64,000 nt of DNA from Microseira sp041929235. GTDB taxonomy: Bacteria > Cyanobacteriota > Cyanobacteriia > Cyanobacteriales > Aerosakkonemataceae. The notes under the pieces are model-generated. The model did no database searches. It worked only from the letters and a program-made list of their open reading frames with translations, and was not told the origin of the DNA. Every line of letters begins with the position of its first letter. Position 1 is the first letter of the stretch. Location: the NCBI RefSeq assembly GCF_041929235.1, contig NZ_JBHFNP010000255.1:15002-79001 (forward strand). The letters run 5' to 3'. Made by a program: the position numbers and the translations under genes. Positions 26,990-34,853 of this stretch are shown here, one piece after another.

Positions 26990-27856
26990 ATGTCTAATAC
27001 AAGTTACTACGCAGGTATTGAAAAAAGATTTGTTGCTATTTTGATAGATGCAATTTTTTTGTATTTTGTATATTTTATTGCTTTTGGTAAAGTGCTTACC
27101 ACGCTGGATAATCCCAAAGCAATTATGTACAATCTTTTGACAATTATCATAGGCTGGATTTACTTTGCAGGAATGGAGAGTTCTTCCCTACAGGGAACGT
27201 ATGGAAAAAGAGTCCTGGGGATTATTGTTACTGATACTAATGGTAATAAAATATCTTTTGGCAGAGCCACAGGCAGGTATTTCGCTAAGTCAATTTGTTT
27301 GTTTTTCAGTTTGATAATAGTTTTGTTGATCGCACTGATGACGGAAAGTACAGGAAAAGACAACTCTCCTTACTGGGGGGTAGCTGGATTGGTACTAATT
27401 ATTGGAGGGTTATTATCAGTCATCGGCTACGTGATGGCGGCGTTCACACCAGAAAAGCAAGCTCTTCATGACATTATTGCTAGATGTTTGGTTGTCAATG
27501 GAAAAGGTCAATCTGGCACAGGTCCGTGGAAACTTTTCATTGTATTAGCAATAGCAGTGATTGGTGGACGAGTTGTGTTGGCACAGATTTCCGAACCTCC
27601 ACCTCCACCTCCACCTCCACCTCCTGTTCCAAATTCTCCCCCTGACCCAGGTTTGCCATTTCTCTTGTCTGGTTCATCTGAGGTCTCGCTACCAGATCCG
27701 CCTTTCCCTGGAGTAAAGGGACTCCAAGCAGCATTTTCATTGAATTTTCCTCCATTGCCACCGTTATCCCCTTTCTTTTCGTCATCACCCCCCTTTCCAG
27801 CGTTTTCTGGCGAGTTTCCACCCTGGGCTTTATTTCCTGAAAAAGTAACATCTTGA
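26990..27856 (+). CDS. RDD family membrane protein with proline-rich tail
   Basis: A 288-residue protein with an RDD domain in residues 8-165: EKRFVAILIDAIFLYFVYF, MESSSLQGTYGKRVLGI, QALHDIIARCLVV. It has three or more transmembrane helices, with another at 180-200. It starts 4 bp after the kinase-RDD gene and is paralogous to that gene's RDD part (VTDxNGNKxSF in both), so the two are a tandem duplication in one operon. From about residue 202 the protein is proline-rich, because it reads the opposite strand of the DUF4347 gene's glycine-rich tail. That tail is probably an overrun after a tail-to-tail fusion. Confidence 0.75.
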   Translation: MSNTSYYAGIEKRFVAILIDAIFLYFVYFIAFGKVLTTLDNPKAIMYNLLTIIIGWIYFAGMESSSLQGTYGKRVLGIIVTDTNGNKISFGRATGRYFAKSICLFFSLIIVLLIALMTESTGKDNSPYWGVAGLVLIIGGLLSVIGYVMAAFTPEKQALHDIIARCLVVNGKGQSGTGPWKLFIVLAIAVIGGRVVLAQISEPPPPPPPPPPVPNSPPDPGLPFLLSGSSEVSLPDPPFPGVKGLQAAFSLNFPPLPPLSPFFSSSPPFPAFSGEFPPWALFPEKVTS

Positions 27857-28842
27857 ACGGCGACTTTTCCCTGATCGATAAACAAAGCACCGCCAGCGCC
27901 TAAACCGCCGCCGCCACCCTTTTGACCATCGCCACCTTTGGCTAATCCGTTCGAGAGTTTTAGGGTATCAAAAGTGAGCAAATCCGTAGTGTCAACACTA
28001 AGGATTTGATCCGAGTTTTGACCACTGATAGTTTCATCGCCATCCCCAACGATGAAGAGTTTGCCACCTCCGGTAATAGTCGGCAAAGAACTAGATAGAT
28101 TAATAGTTCCGCTAATCCCTCTTAAGTCAATAATTGTATCTTCTGAACTACTTAAAGCTTTTTCAATCGCAGCTCTTAACGAACCCGTTCCACTATCACT
28201 ATTAGTAGTTACCTTAATAATTTCGAGTACTCCCTTATAGTCTTTCATCGCCTCTTCCTGAAACGCCAGAGACGAAGATACCAACCCACTCTGATACTCT
28301 AAAGACCAGTCTCCACCCAGGTTACTATTGCCTGTTTTATCCTTAGAAGCTGCTACATCCGCCCCTGTTAACTCGCTCACCTGTTGCACGAACTGCTCGC
28401 CCACTTCAGTCGCTGCTACATCACACCCATAAAGGAGAATATCTCCTCCTTTAGCCAGTGCTTTCCCCCACTGACCTAAATTCTGGCTATAGTTACCGAC
28501 ATTTTCCGCCGTTAACTCGACCTCCCCTAATTTCAGAACACCTGCTGTCCCGTGGGAGACTATTTGAATGCTCTTTAAATCCTTGTATTCTCCCAGTACC
28601 GTCGAAATCTGTCCCACCCCATCAAGATGGCGATCAAGTATAAAAGCCCGCGTATTGGGCGCTACAGATTTAGCTAATTTCTCGTATTCCTTGACAGCAG
28701 GGTCTATAAAAACGACCGTTTCTGGGGATTGGAATGAGGTGAGGGCGAGGGCGCTTGCCGCCGTTTTCACCAAAGAGATGTTTACCCATAAAAACAATCC
28801 CAGGGCGAGGGCTATCAAGGTTTTGAGCGGTTTTCTTTTCAT
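27508..28842 (-). CDS. Secreted DUF4347 protein with glycine-rich tail
   Basis: From ATG 28842 the product is 444 residues. MKRKPLKTLIALALGLFL and following residues look like a signal peptide. DUF4347 spans about 45-205 (VVFIDPAVKEYEKLA, IQIVSHGTAGVLKLG, GGDILLYGCDVA). It is followed by a parallel-beta/CSLREA-like region (TTNSDSGTGSLRAAIEKAL, GTINLSSSLPTITGGG), typical of large cyanobacterial surface proteins. Then comes a Gly/Asn-rich segment ending GGGGGGGGGG. The final 27 or so residues are antisense to the RDD gene and are unlikely to be original, so the gene seems truncated at its 3' end. An alternative start at 28938 lacks a ribosome binding site. Confidence 0.75.
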   Translation of the reverse strand: MKRKPLKTLIALALGLFLWVNISLVKTAASALALTSFQSPETVVFIDPAVKEYEKLAKSVAPNTRAFILDRHLDGVGQISTVLGEYKDLKSIQIVSHGTAGVLKLGEVELTAENVGNYSQNLGQWGKALAKGGDILLYGCDVAATEVGEQFVQQVSELTGADVAASKDKTGNSNLGGDWSLEYQSGLVSSSLAFQEEAMKDYKGVLEIIKVTTNSDSGTGSLRAAIEKALSSSEDTIIDLRGISGTINLSSSLPTITGGGKLFIVGDGDETISGQNSDQILSVDTTDLLTFDTLKLSNGLAKGGDGQKGGGGGLGAGGALFIDQGKVAVQDVTFSGNKAQGGNSPENAGKGGDDEKKGDNGGNGGKFNENAAWSPFTPGKGGSGSETSDEPDKRNGKPGSGGEFGTGGGGGGGGGGSEICANTTRPPITAIANTMKSFHGPVPD

Positions 28843-28948
28843 GACAACCGGGGCGTTGTATTCATTAAAAAACAGGGTATACCTAGCACAGGTTAAACCC
28901 ATTTTCCATGTGTTTAAGCTGTGCTTTATGTAAAGCAAAAATATTTGC

Positions 28949-28991
28949 TAAGAAGAGGTTAAGGCAAAAAATTCTGCCTCTTGTCTTCTTA
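28949..28991. other. Hairpin upstream of the DUF4347 gene
   Basis: CTAAGAAGAGG...AGGCA and TGCCT...TCTTCTTAG pair around a short AT loop, just upstream of the frame. It may be in the promoter or leader; no further role can be read. Confidence 0.35.
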
Positions 28992-29095
28992 GACAAATGG
29001 AATAGTAGATTTTTCAGTCTTTGTTCAAACGTTAGTTAGCTTATTCGATTTGCAGAAAATAGGCAATACCTAACTCAGATTTTTTTTTCAGGACA

Positions 29096-29276
29096 GGGCT
29101 TACCCACGCGGGGCCAAAAACCAGAAACCCGGTTGCTGGGTCAATCTCGCGACTAATCACCCACGATTTTTCCTAGAAACTCCAAAAACCAAAAACAAAG
29201 GTGATGGGTCAATCTCGCGACTAATCACCCACGATTTTTCCTATCACTTTAGTTTTTTGCCAAGTCCTCAGGGATT
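29096..29276. repeat. Compound MITE-like repeat with two different stem sequences
   Basis: Bounded by AGGGCTTACCCACG and TTGCCAAGTCCT. Inside, a 62-bp unit occurs twice. The shared core is GGGTCAATCTCGCGACTAAT and CACCCACGATTTTTCCTA. The first copy carries AGAAACCCGG/AGAAACTCC as its arms, while the second carries AAACAAAGGTGATG/ATCACTTTAGTTTT. The core is preserved while both arms have changed in a complementary way. Confidence 0.75.
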
Positions 29277-29630
29277 TCCAAGTCGTGGAGTGGACATGGG
29301 AGCATGACTAAATAGCCAAAAAGAATTTAACTAAACTTAACGATACCGACTGGCAACGAGGAGGTATTTTTGTGGTAAGTTAGACAAGATTGCCGAAAAT
29401 CAAGGCAGAAAAACCGCGAAACATTTGTCGCAAAACCTCAATTTTTTTTCTTGATGTTCCGAGTAAGCTAGGCTTGAGCGGAAATGACGCCCGTGGACAA
29501 GAAGAGGCGGACCTCCAAAGGCAGAAGCGGGAAGTAGACTTTGTGCGGCAACCCCTACGGTCAAGAGCCTTTGGGCTTAATATAATGTGCGTTGAATCAC
29601 CCGTAATCAAAACCTTCTCTTGTGCGTTGT

Positions 29631-29821
29631 CTTGTAGGGGCAAGGCATCAATTGGTTATTTATTTTTTCACCCAGCTGTTGGATGCGGTTGCATTGTCTT
29701 GTAGGGGCAAGGCATCAATTGGTTATTTATTTTTTCACCCAGCTGTTGGATGCGGTTGCATTGTCTTGTAGGGGCAAGGCATCAATTGGTTATTTATTTT
29801 TTCACCCAGGTGTTGCCTGTT
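29631..29821. repeat. Three tandem 67-bp copies
   Basis: CTTGTAGGGGCAAGGCATC begins at 29631, 29698 and 29765, exactly 67 bp apart, and each continues with GGTTATTTATTTTTTCACCC. The copies are almost identical, indicating recent expansion. A 104-codon open frame across the first copies is an artefact of the repeat. Confidence 0.9.
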
Positions 29822-30219
29822 GCCTACTCCTAATTCAGGGTAATCGACCGGACATAATATAAGTTGACACCGATGCCCTCAAGGGTGAGCGAATACAATC
29901 GGAACGACTAGGACAACCAGTCCAGGCGCGATATGCCGACCGCACGCGCAAGGGACGCACCGCATCTGCCGTTTGCCAATCGCTTTTGGTTTATATAGCC
30001 GCGATTTCTCATCGCCAGGAATAGGTGCAATATCTCAGTTAAATCCCTCAGTAACTAACCCAAGTTGCTAGTTATAATTATCGTGGATTGCTCTCATTGC
30101 TAATTGCTAATTGCTAATTGCTGATGGGAATATTTTTCGGTTCTACCATTAGCCATTAGCTATTAGCCATTAGCGATTAGCAGCCCTAAAAAGATAACTA
30201 GCAACTTGCGTTAACTAGC
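29822..30219. repeat. Repeat-rich gap with inverted STRR cassette
   Basis: At 29928-29960 lies a shortened inverse copy of the GC-rich repeat found at 24011. At 30062-30210, AAGTTGCTAGTTAT and ATAACTAGCAACTT are outer arms. Inside, TTGCTAA heptamers on the left face ATTAGCC/ATTAGCG heptamers on the right, so the whole can fold as a long hairpin. The right arm ends just before the nucleoside hydrolase start. No gene was seen in 28992-30219. Confidence 0.7.
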
Positions 30220-31207
30220 ATGATAGAAGTACAAAATCAGCCCATACCAGTAATAGTAGATACAGACGCTGGTGTTGATGATGCCTTGGCTCTGATTATG
30301 GCATTAAATTCACCTCAATTAGACCTGAAAGCCGTCACAGTTGTCGCTGGCAATATTAACGTCGATCAGGCAGCGAATAATGTGTTGCGCGTAGTGAGTA
30401 TTGTAGAACCAGATAAGTTACCTATTGTTGCCAAAGGTTGTGAAAAACCTCTGAAAAAACCGCCATTTAATGCCGCAGGAATTCATGGGGCAGATGGTTT
30501 GGGAGAACTCCATCGCTTTAAGGAAGTTGATGGTACACCTCGCTATCCCCAACTGACTATTGATCCATCCCAAGAGAATGCCATCGATGTACTGCTTCAG
30601 GCAGCTCAAGAGTACGGCGATAGTCTGACCATTATTGCATTAGGACCGCTGACGAATCTAGCCACAGCGATTCAGAAAGGTAGGGCGATTATGAAAAAAG
30701 TAGGGCGAATTGTCATCATGGGTGGCGCTGTTACCGTACCCGGAAATATTTCAGCCGCCGCTGAATTTAACTTTTTTTGTCGATCCTGATGCCGCTCAAA
30801 TCGTAATGGAGTCGGAAATTCCTCTCACCTTAGTAGGTTTAGATGTGGCGATGAAAGCTCCCTTACCCCGTCAAATTGTTGAAGATAACTTACAGCGTCG
30901 TCCTTCAAAAGTTACCCAGTTTATTGCCGACTGCACCGAAATTTATATGGCTTTCTACCGTGACAACGAAGGCTTTTACGGCTGTTATTTACACGATCCC
31001 TTGGCGATGGGGGTGGCGATCGATCCGAGTTTGGTCAAAACAGAGTCCCTCTATATGATGGTTGAAACTCAAGGAAGATTTACGACAGGTATGTCACTAG
31101 CAGATCGGCGCGATCGCCGAGATGAGAAAACGAATCCGCCTAACGTAGACGCTTGTTTAGATGTAGATACTCAACGGTTTATGCAGCTATTCGAGCAACT
31201 TGTCTGA
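30220..31207 (+). pseudogene. Inosine-uridine preferring nucleoside hydrolase, frameshifted in a T7 run
   Basis: An IUNH-family ribohydrolase of about 328 residues that splits ribonucleosides into base and ribose for salvage. The N-terminal calcium site is DTDAGVDDA at residues 14-22, and ALGPLTNLA and MGGAVTVPGN follow. The frame breaks at CTTTTTTTG (30772-30778): with six T instead of seven, the reading is AAEFNFFVDPDAAQIV, as expected. The second half contains YGCYLHDPLAMGV, with the catalytic-type His-Asp. One extra T may be a sequencing error, a true loss or a slippage site. Confidence 0.85.
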
Positions 31208-31214
31208 CGAGTGA

Positions 31215-31305
31215 CACTCGTAATAGGTAATGGGTAATGGGTAATTGTCAAGAGTAGACTGAGCCATGAATACAATTACCTATTACCTATTACCTATTAC
31301 CAACG
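31215..31305. repeat. Inverted array of GGTAATG/TTACCTA heptamers
   Basis: AATAGGTAATGGGTAATGGG on the left faces CAATTACCTATTACC with further TTACCTA units on the right, about 35 bp apart. It is the same design as the TTAGCAA cassettes with a different heptamer, and it follows the nucleoside hydrolase stop. The rest of 31208-31483 is AT-rich. Confidence 0.7.
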
Positions 31306-31483
31306 ACATTACCCTTGACAAACTTTGTCATAAATTGCATAATTATATTGCCGAATTAATTGCTTTTTCAACAAAATTATACATCAGAGAAATACAAATT
31401 AATTCCTCATATGCCGCTCCAGATATCTAGCAGCATAGGAATCCTATGGCTCGTTATCTCGGCAGGTACATTCGTGCAATTTT

Positions 31484-32380
31484 ATGGTAACAATGTCAAA
31501 AGATACTCCCAAAAAAATATGGCTTAAAGAAACCTTTAGATTAAAAGGTTCTGTTATTCCAGGAGTTTTGTCACCTTCTCTATTATGTGGTGGATTTGGC
31601 CTTCTGATTTCGTGGCTTTACGCCAATAAATTTCCAGTTTCTCAACCGATTTTAGGTAGTGTAATTCCCAGCATTGTTTTAGGTTTATTGCTAGTTTTTC
31701 GTACTAATACAGCTTATGAGCGATTTTGGGAAGGAAGGAAACTTTGGGGTAGTACAGTTAACACTATCCGCAATCTAGCTTGGCAAATTTGGGTTGCAGT
31801 TGACGAAGTTGAACCGGGAGATCGAGAACGAAAAATTACTGCATTACGTTTATTGCCAGCGTTTGCGATCTCGGAAAAGCTACTTCTGCGTTATGAACCA
31901 GCTAGTGAGGAGTTAAAACCTTGGGTTTCGCCGTCTCAATACAGCGTTTTGCAAAATATTCAAAATATGCCCTTAGAAATTACTTGTTGGTTAGGAGATT
32001 ACTTGCAGCAGGAATACAAGCGAGGTCTTTTAACTAATCACCAATTGGCTACCATCCACACTCTGATGAATAAATTGATGGATAATGTAGGCGGGTGCGA
32101 ACGCATTTTGAAAACACCAATCCCCGCAGCTTACGTCATTCATCTAAATCAACTGGTACTCATCTACTGTTTAATTCTGCCTTTTCAGTTTGTCAAAGAG
32201 CTAGGTTGGTGGACAGGTATATTTGTAGCACTTGTCAGTTTTGCTTTGTTTGGGATTGAGGAAATTGGAGTGGAAATCGAAAATCCCTTCGGTTACGATC
32301 ATAATGACTTACCACTAGATAAAATTTGTCAAACAATTCAGAACAATATTGAAGAATTCATTGCTTCTCAAACAAACTAA
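31484..32380 (+). CDS. Bestrophin family ion channel
   Basis: A 298-residue bestrophin (UPF0187/YneE) protein, an inner- or thylakoid-membrane anion or cation channel. Signature residues include FRTNTAYERFWEGRKLWG and the C-terminal FGIEEIGVEIENPFG, followed by DHNDLPLDKICQTI. Four hydrophobic segments lie at about 25-45, 55-72, 215-235 and 240-258. Either ATG 31484 or 31493 could be used; neither has a strong ribosome binding site. Bestrophins in photosynthetic organisms have been tied to bicarbonate or pH balance, but that role here is inference. A short open frame after the gene (32383-32534) is not convincing. Confidence 0.92.
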   Translation: MVTMSKDTPKKIWLKETFRLKGSVIPGVLSPSLLCGGFGLLISWLYANKFPVSQPILGSVIPSIVLGLLLVFRTNTAYERFWEGRKLWGSTVNTIRNLAWQIWVAVDEVEPGDRERKITALRLLPAFAISEKLLLRYEPASEELKPWVSPSQYSVLQNIQNMPLEITCWLGDYLQQEYKRGLLTNHQLATIHTLMNKLMDNVGGCERILKTPIPAAYVIHLNQLVLIYCLILPFQFVKELGWWTGIFVALVSFALFGIEEIGVEIENPFGYDHNDLPLDKICQTIQNNIEEFIASQTN

Positions 32381-32539
32381 GATAGCAGAGAAACTCATAT
32401 TTCGGGTTTCTACGAAAACAGGGTTGCCAACGCTGGATATTGAGCTTCTCAAACGCTGCATTTTGAGCGTTGAGACTAATTTAGCTGAAGCGGTGAAGGT
32501 TTTTCAGCAGGGAATCTCGACTATCTGCGAATAAAATAA

Positions 32540-32640
32540 GTAGGGTGCGTTAACGAAGTGTAACGCACCATTAGTTGTGTATTAAGATTATTTGTTGTTT
32601 TTAGAGTCTCGCCTCGGTGCCGTACTCTCGTCTAACACAC
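32540..32640. repeat. Left copy of repeats flanking the next gene
   Basis: GTAGGGTGCGTTAACG with its inverse (a hairpin), then CACCATTAGTTGTGTATTAA and GATTATTTGTTGTTTTTAGA. A related direct copy lies at 33301-33405 on the other side of the hypothetical gene. Confidence 0.6.
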
Positions 32641-32647
32641 CCTACCC

Positions 32648-33271
32648 TTACTCAACTATTTGAACCTCAACAAAGGGAGTGAGAACCTTACCTGTCCAGA
32701 GTCCTGTTTCTAGGTATGTTGGGCTAACGGCGTTTGGGTCAAAACACCCTACTACCCCTACTCCCGGAGAGGGATTGTTATACCTGAAGCCCACTTTATA
32801 AGTACCAACTTCTGGCAATCTAATGTACCATCGACTACCCCCTTGATCGGGTTCACCTAGCGTCAGCTGCTCATCCTCCCAGAACAGCTTGGCTTCTGGA
32901 AAAAAAGTCAAGCTTTCTCCAGGTAAAACTAATTGACAATTATAATTAGATTGTCGCTCCTCTCGAGAGCGATTAAATAGTAGCTCTCTCGCAACTATTG
33001 TGAGGTTTAATAATGAGCCATCAGTTCCCGTTCTTGCTATCTGTAGTGTAATAACCGATAAGGGATCGATCCGAGTAAAGCGAACAGGTGCTTGAGTTTT
33101 ATTAATAATGCGAATACCAATTTCGACCGGGTTTTCAACTTGGGAGTTTTTAGCTGGAATTGTCCAGACTCGTTTTGGAATCAAAAGTTCAAAGCGAATT
33201 CCATTTATTTCGACAGCATTTGAGTTAGTCGTTTCTTTGGATGTCAGCTTACTGACTCTCTCCGCTTGCAC
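32648..33271 (-). CDS. Hypothetical protein with Ig-like beta domain
   Basis: A 207-residue protein rich in beta-strand patterns (VEIGIRIINKTQAPVRFTRI, YIRLPEVGTYKVGFRYNN), suggesting an Ig-like or cupredoxin-like beta sandwich of the type seen in extracytoplasmic cyanobacterial proteins. No catalytic motif. The only available start is GTG 33271; no signal peptide follows it, and the region upstream meets a stop within about seven codons, so the true N-terminus may be lost. It is flanked by imperfect direct repeats. Confidence 0.55.
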   Translation of the reverse strand: MQAERVSKLTSKETTNSNAVEINGIRFELLIPKRVWTIPAKNSQVENPVEIGIRIINKTQAPVRFTRIDPLSVITLQIARTGTDGSLLNLTIVARELLFNRSREERQSNYNCQLVLPGESLTFFPEAKLFWEDEQLTLGEPDQGGSRWYIRLPEVGTYKVGFRYNNPSPGVGVVGCFDPNAVSPTYLETGLWTGKVLTPFVEVQIVE

Positions 33272-33300
33272 ATCACTAGGTGCAGTCGTTCAAAATCAGT

Positions 33301-33405
33301 TTGTAGGGTGCTATCTTACGAGAGTACGGCACCATTAATTGTGTATATTGTCGCTGTATAAGTCCTAATTTTAGGATTATTTGTTGTTTTTATAGTTTAC
33401 TATTA
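33301..33405. repeat. Right copy of repeats flanking the Ig-like gene
   Basis: GTAGGGTGC, then GGCACCATTAATTGTGTAT and GGATTATTTGTTGTTTTTAT. It matches the copy at 32540-32640 in the same orientation, with small insertions. Confidence 0.6.
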
Positions 33406-33407
33406 GA

Positions 33408-33710
33408 CTAAAATAAAATTTCGAGAAATTTATCTAAAGATTTGTATGGTGTTTCTTTCCTCCACACTGCCGTTGATCGGGCGTAATATATTGGATGGTG
33501 AAGCGGCATAAACACAACTTTGGGATGAGGCAGTGCTTTTGCTTCCCTGGGCATGACTGCTACCCCTTGCCCTGCTGCAACAAGAGCAATCATTGAAGCA
33601 TGACTATCGGCAAATAGGTGCAGATTTGGCGTAAAGCCAGCTTTGTGGCAAGTGTGGTTGAAGGCCGTCAGTACGGGATGCTTCTTTGACGGTGCTAAAT
33701 GCTCGCTCAT
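33408..33710 (-). pseudogene. C-terminal fragment of a LysR-type regulator
   Basis: About 100 residues resembling the end of a LysR substrate-binding domain: FADSHASMIALVAAGQGVAV is the typical SxxAxxxLVAAGxGVAV segment, followed by VFMPLHHPIYYARSTAVW and a terminal SLDKFLEIL. The N-terminal winged helix and most of the effector domain are absent, and no continuation is recognisable upstream. It is a decayed remnant. Confidence 0.6.
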
Positions 33711-33983
33711 GCACGGTTGAAGACCGATAATGGAGCAAGGCTGTTTGCACGAATGCTATACGAAGGGGTGCAAAAATGAGCGATCGCGTTCTGTATGTAG
33801 ATGAGTAAGTTTGATATTCTGACATTGCTGGCGCTAAAGCGTCAGGGTAATGTTTCTGAAGAGTTTAACGGGTCTTCGGACATCACTAAATAAAATGTAT
33901 CTTAAGATACATTTGGCTTTGGCATAATTAGCTACATTTTATTTTTACACTGTATATTTAATTACAAAATATTAAGGGTGCCA

Positions 33984-34382
33984 ATGGATCCCAAACAAAT
34001 CGGCAAAATCATGGCGTTTTTATGTTCTATTCCTCCGAATAGCAATCTCCGCTTGATGTTGCAATTGGCTTTAGCCGTTTCCGTTCCTGAAGAAAAGTAT
34101 GAAAAATTGTTATTGCCTATGCAGCAAGACAAAGATTTGCGCTCCTTGCTAGAGGAAAATGATTTATTAATGAATTTAATTAACGCTGATGGTTTTCTAG
34201 AAGAATCAGAACAAAATATGTTAATGGAAGCAATGGATAAAGTGGGAGTAGTTGTCCCTATGAACATGCAAATGATTGACGTACTAACGGCAGAGTTGAC
34301 AGCAAATTTAGTTAAGGAAATTGAAGAGATAGAAACCTCTGGAACGATAGAAGGAATAAATCTGTTATGGACTGAAACATAA
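33984..34382 (+). CDS. Hypothetical helical protein
   Basis: A 132-residue acidic, mainly helical protein. ATG 33984 follows AAGGG at 33974-33978; an in-frame GTG at 33978 is less likely. The segment NDLLMNLINADGFLEESEQN could form an EF-hand-like or TerB-like loop, but the match is weak. No homologous family recognised. It stands alone between the LysR fragment and the antitoxin-like gene. Confidence 0.55.
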   Translation: MDPKQIGKIMAFLCSIPPNSNLRLMLQLALAVSVPEEKYEKLLLPMQQDKDLRSLLEENDLLMNLINADGFLEESEQNMLMEAMDKVGVVVPMNMQMIDVLTAELTANLVKEIEEIETSGTIEGINLLWTET

Positions 34383-34442
34383 TAGGCAAAATGTTTTGTT
34401 AGCACTGAGAATTTCCAAAATTACCTATTTCAGGAGTCGCGC

Positions 34443-34754
34443 CTATAAAAGCATCGGTATTTTTGAAGACGAGGGATGCGATGAATCAATCTGTTCTCCC
34501 AGACGCAATCGGTAGGCAACATCGATTGTTTCAAACACAACTTGACCGATTGTAGCTGCCTTGACCATATCAGTCATGCGATCGCGACGCAACAAGGCAA
34601 AGTGTTGCTCGGAGCGAGTTATAGTTACAGGACGCTCCCATGCTAAATCTAAAACTCGTCCCGGTTGCCGATTTAATTCAGTCGCGGTAATTAATTCATC
34701 ACCATAAACACTAGCTGACGCTCCAATAAGCATAGTCCAACTCTGATAAGGCAA
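34443..34754 (-). CDS. Phd/YefM-type antitoxin-like protein, orphan
   Basis: A 103-residue protein. Residues about 22-60 (ELITATELNRQPGRVLDLAW, RPVTITRSEQHFALLRRDRM) match the DNA-binding half of Phd/YefM antitoxins, which read like xxSxxEARxNLxxLLdxv. The C-terminal half (TIGQVVFETIDVAYRLRLGE) may be the toxin-binding tail. No RelE, Doc or PIN gene is adjacent, so it is an orphan or acts in trans. The start may be the internal ATG at 34733. Confidence 0.55.
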   Translation of the reverse strand: MPYQSWTMLIGASASVYGDELITATELNRQPGRVLDLAWERPVTITRSEQHFALLRRDRMTDMVKAATIGQVVFETIDVAYRLRLGEQIDSSHPSSSKIPMLL

Positions 34755-34853
34755 ATCAGTCTATATACGTATTATTATACGTAGCGCCACAGAATCTGGT
34801 TTTCTTAGAGAAACCCGGATTCTCAAGCATAAACATTTTTACTGAGCAAATAA

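Noticed and set aside
27537..27890. 117-codon minus-strand frame rich in Glu-Val
   Set aside because: It is an alternative frame of the DUF4347 glycine-rich repeat and has no start signal.
29390..29704. 104-codon plus-strand frame
   Set aside because: It ends inside the 67-bp tandem repeat and shows no domain or ribosome binding site.
32383..32534. Frame after bestrophin reading LLKRCILSVETNLAEAVKVF
   Set aside because: Helical composition is suggestive, but it lacks its own start and runs directly off the bestrophin gene end in another frame; no homologue recognised.
33801..33893. 30-codon frame MSKFDILTLLALKRQG...
   Set aside because: Protein-like start, but very short, no ribosome binding site and no recognisable family; it may be a remnant of an antitoxin-like gene.
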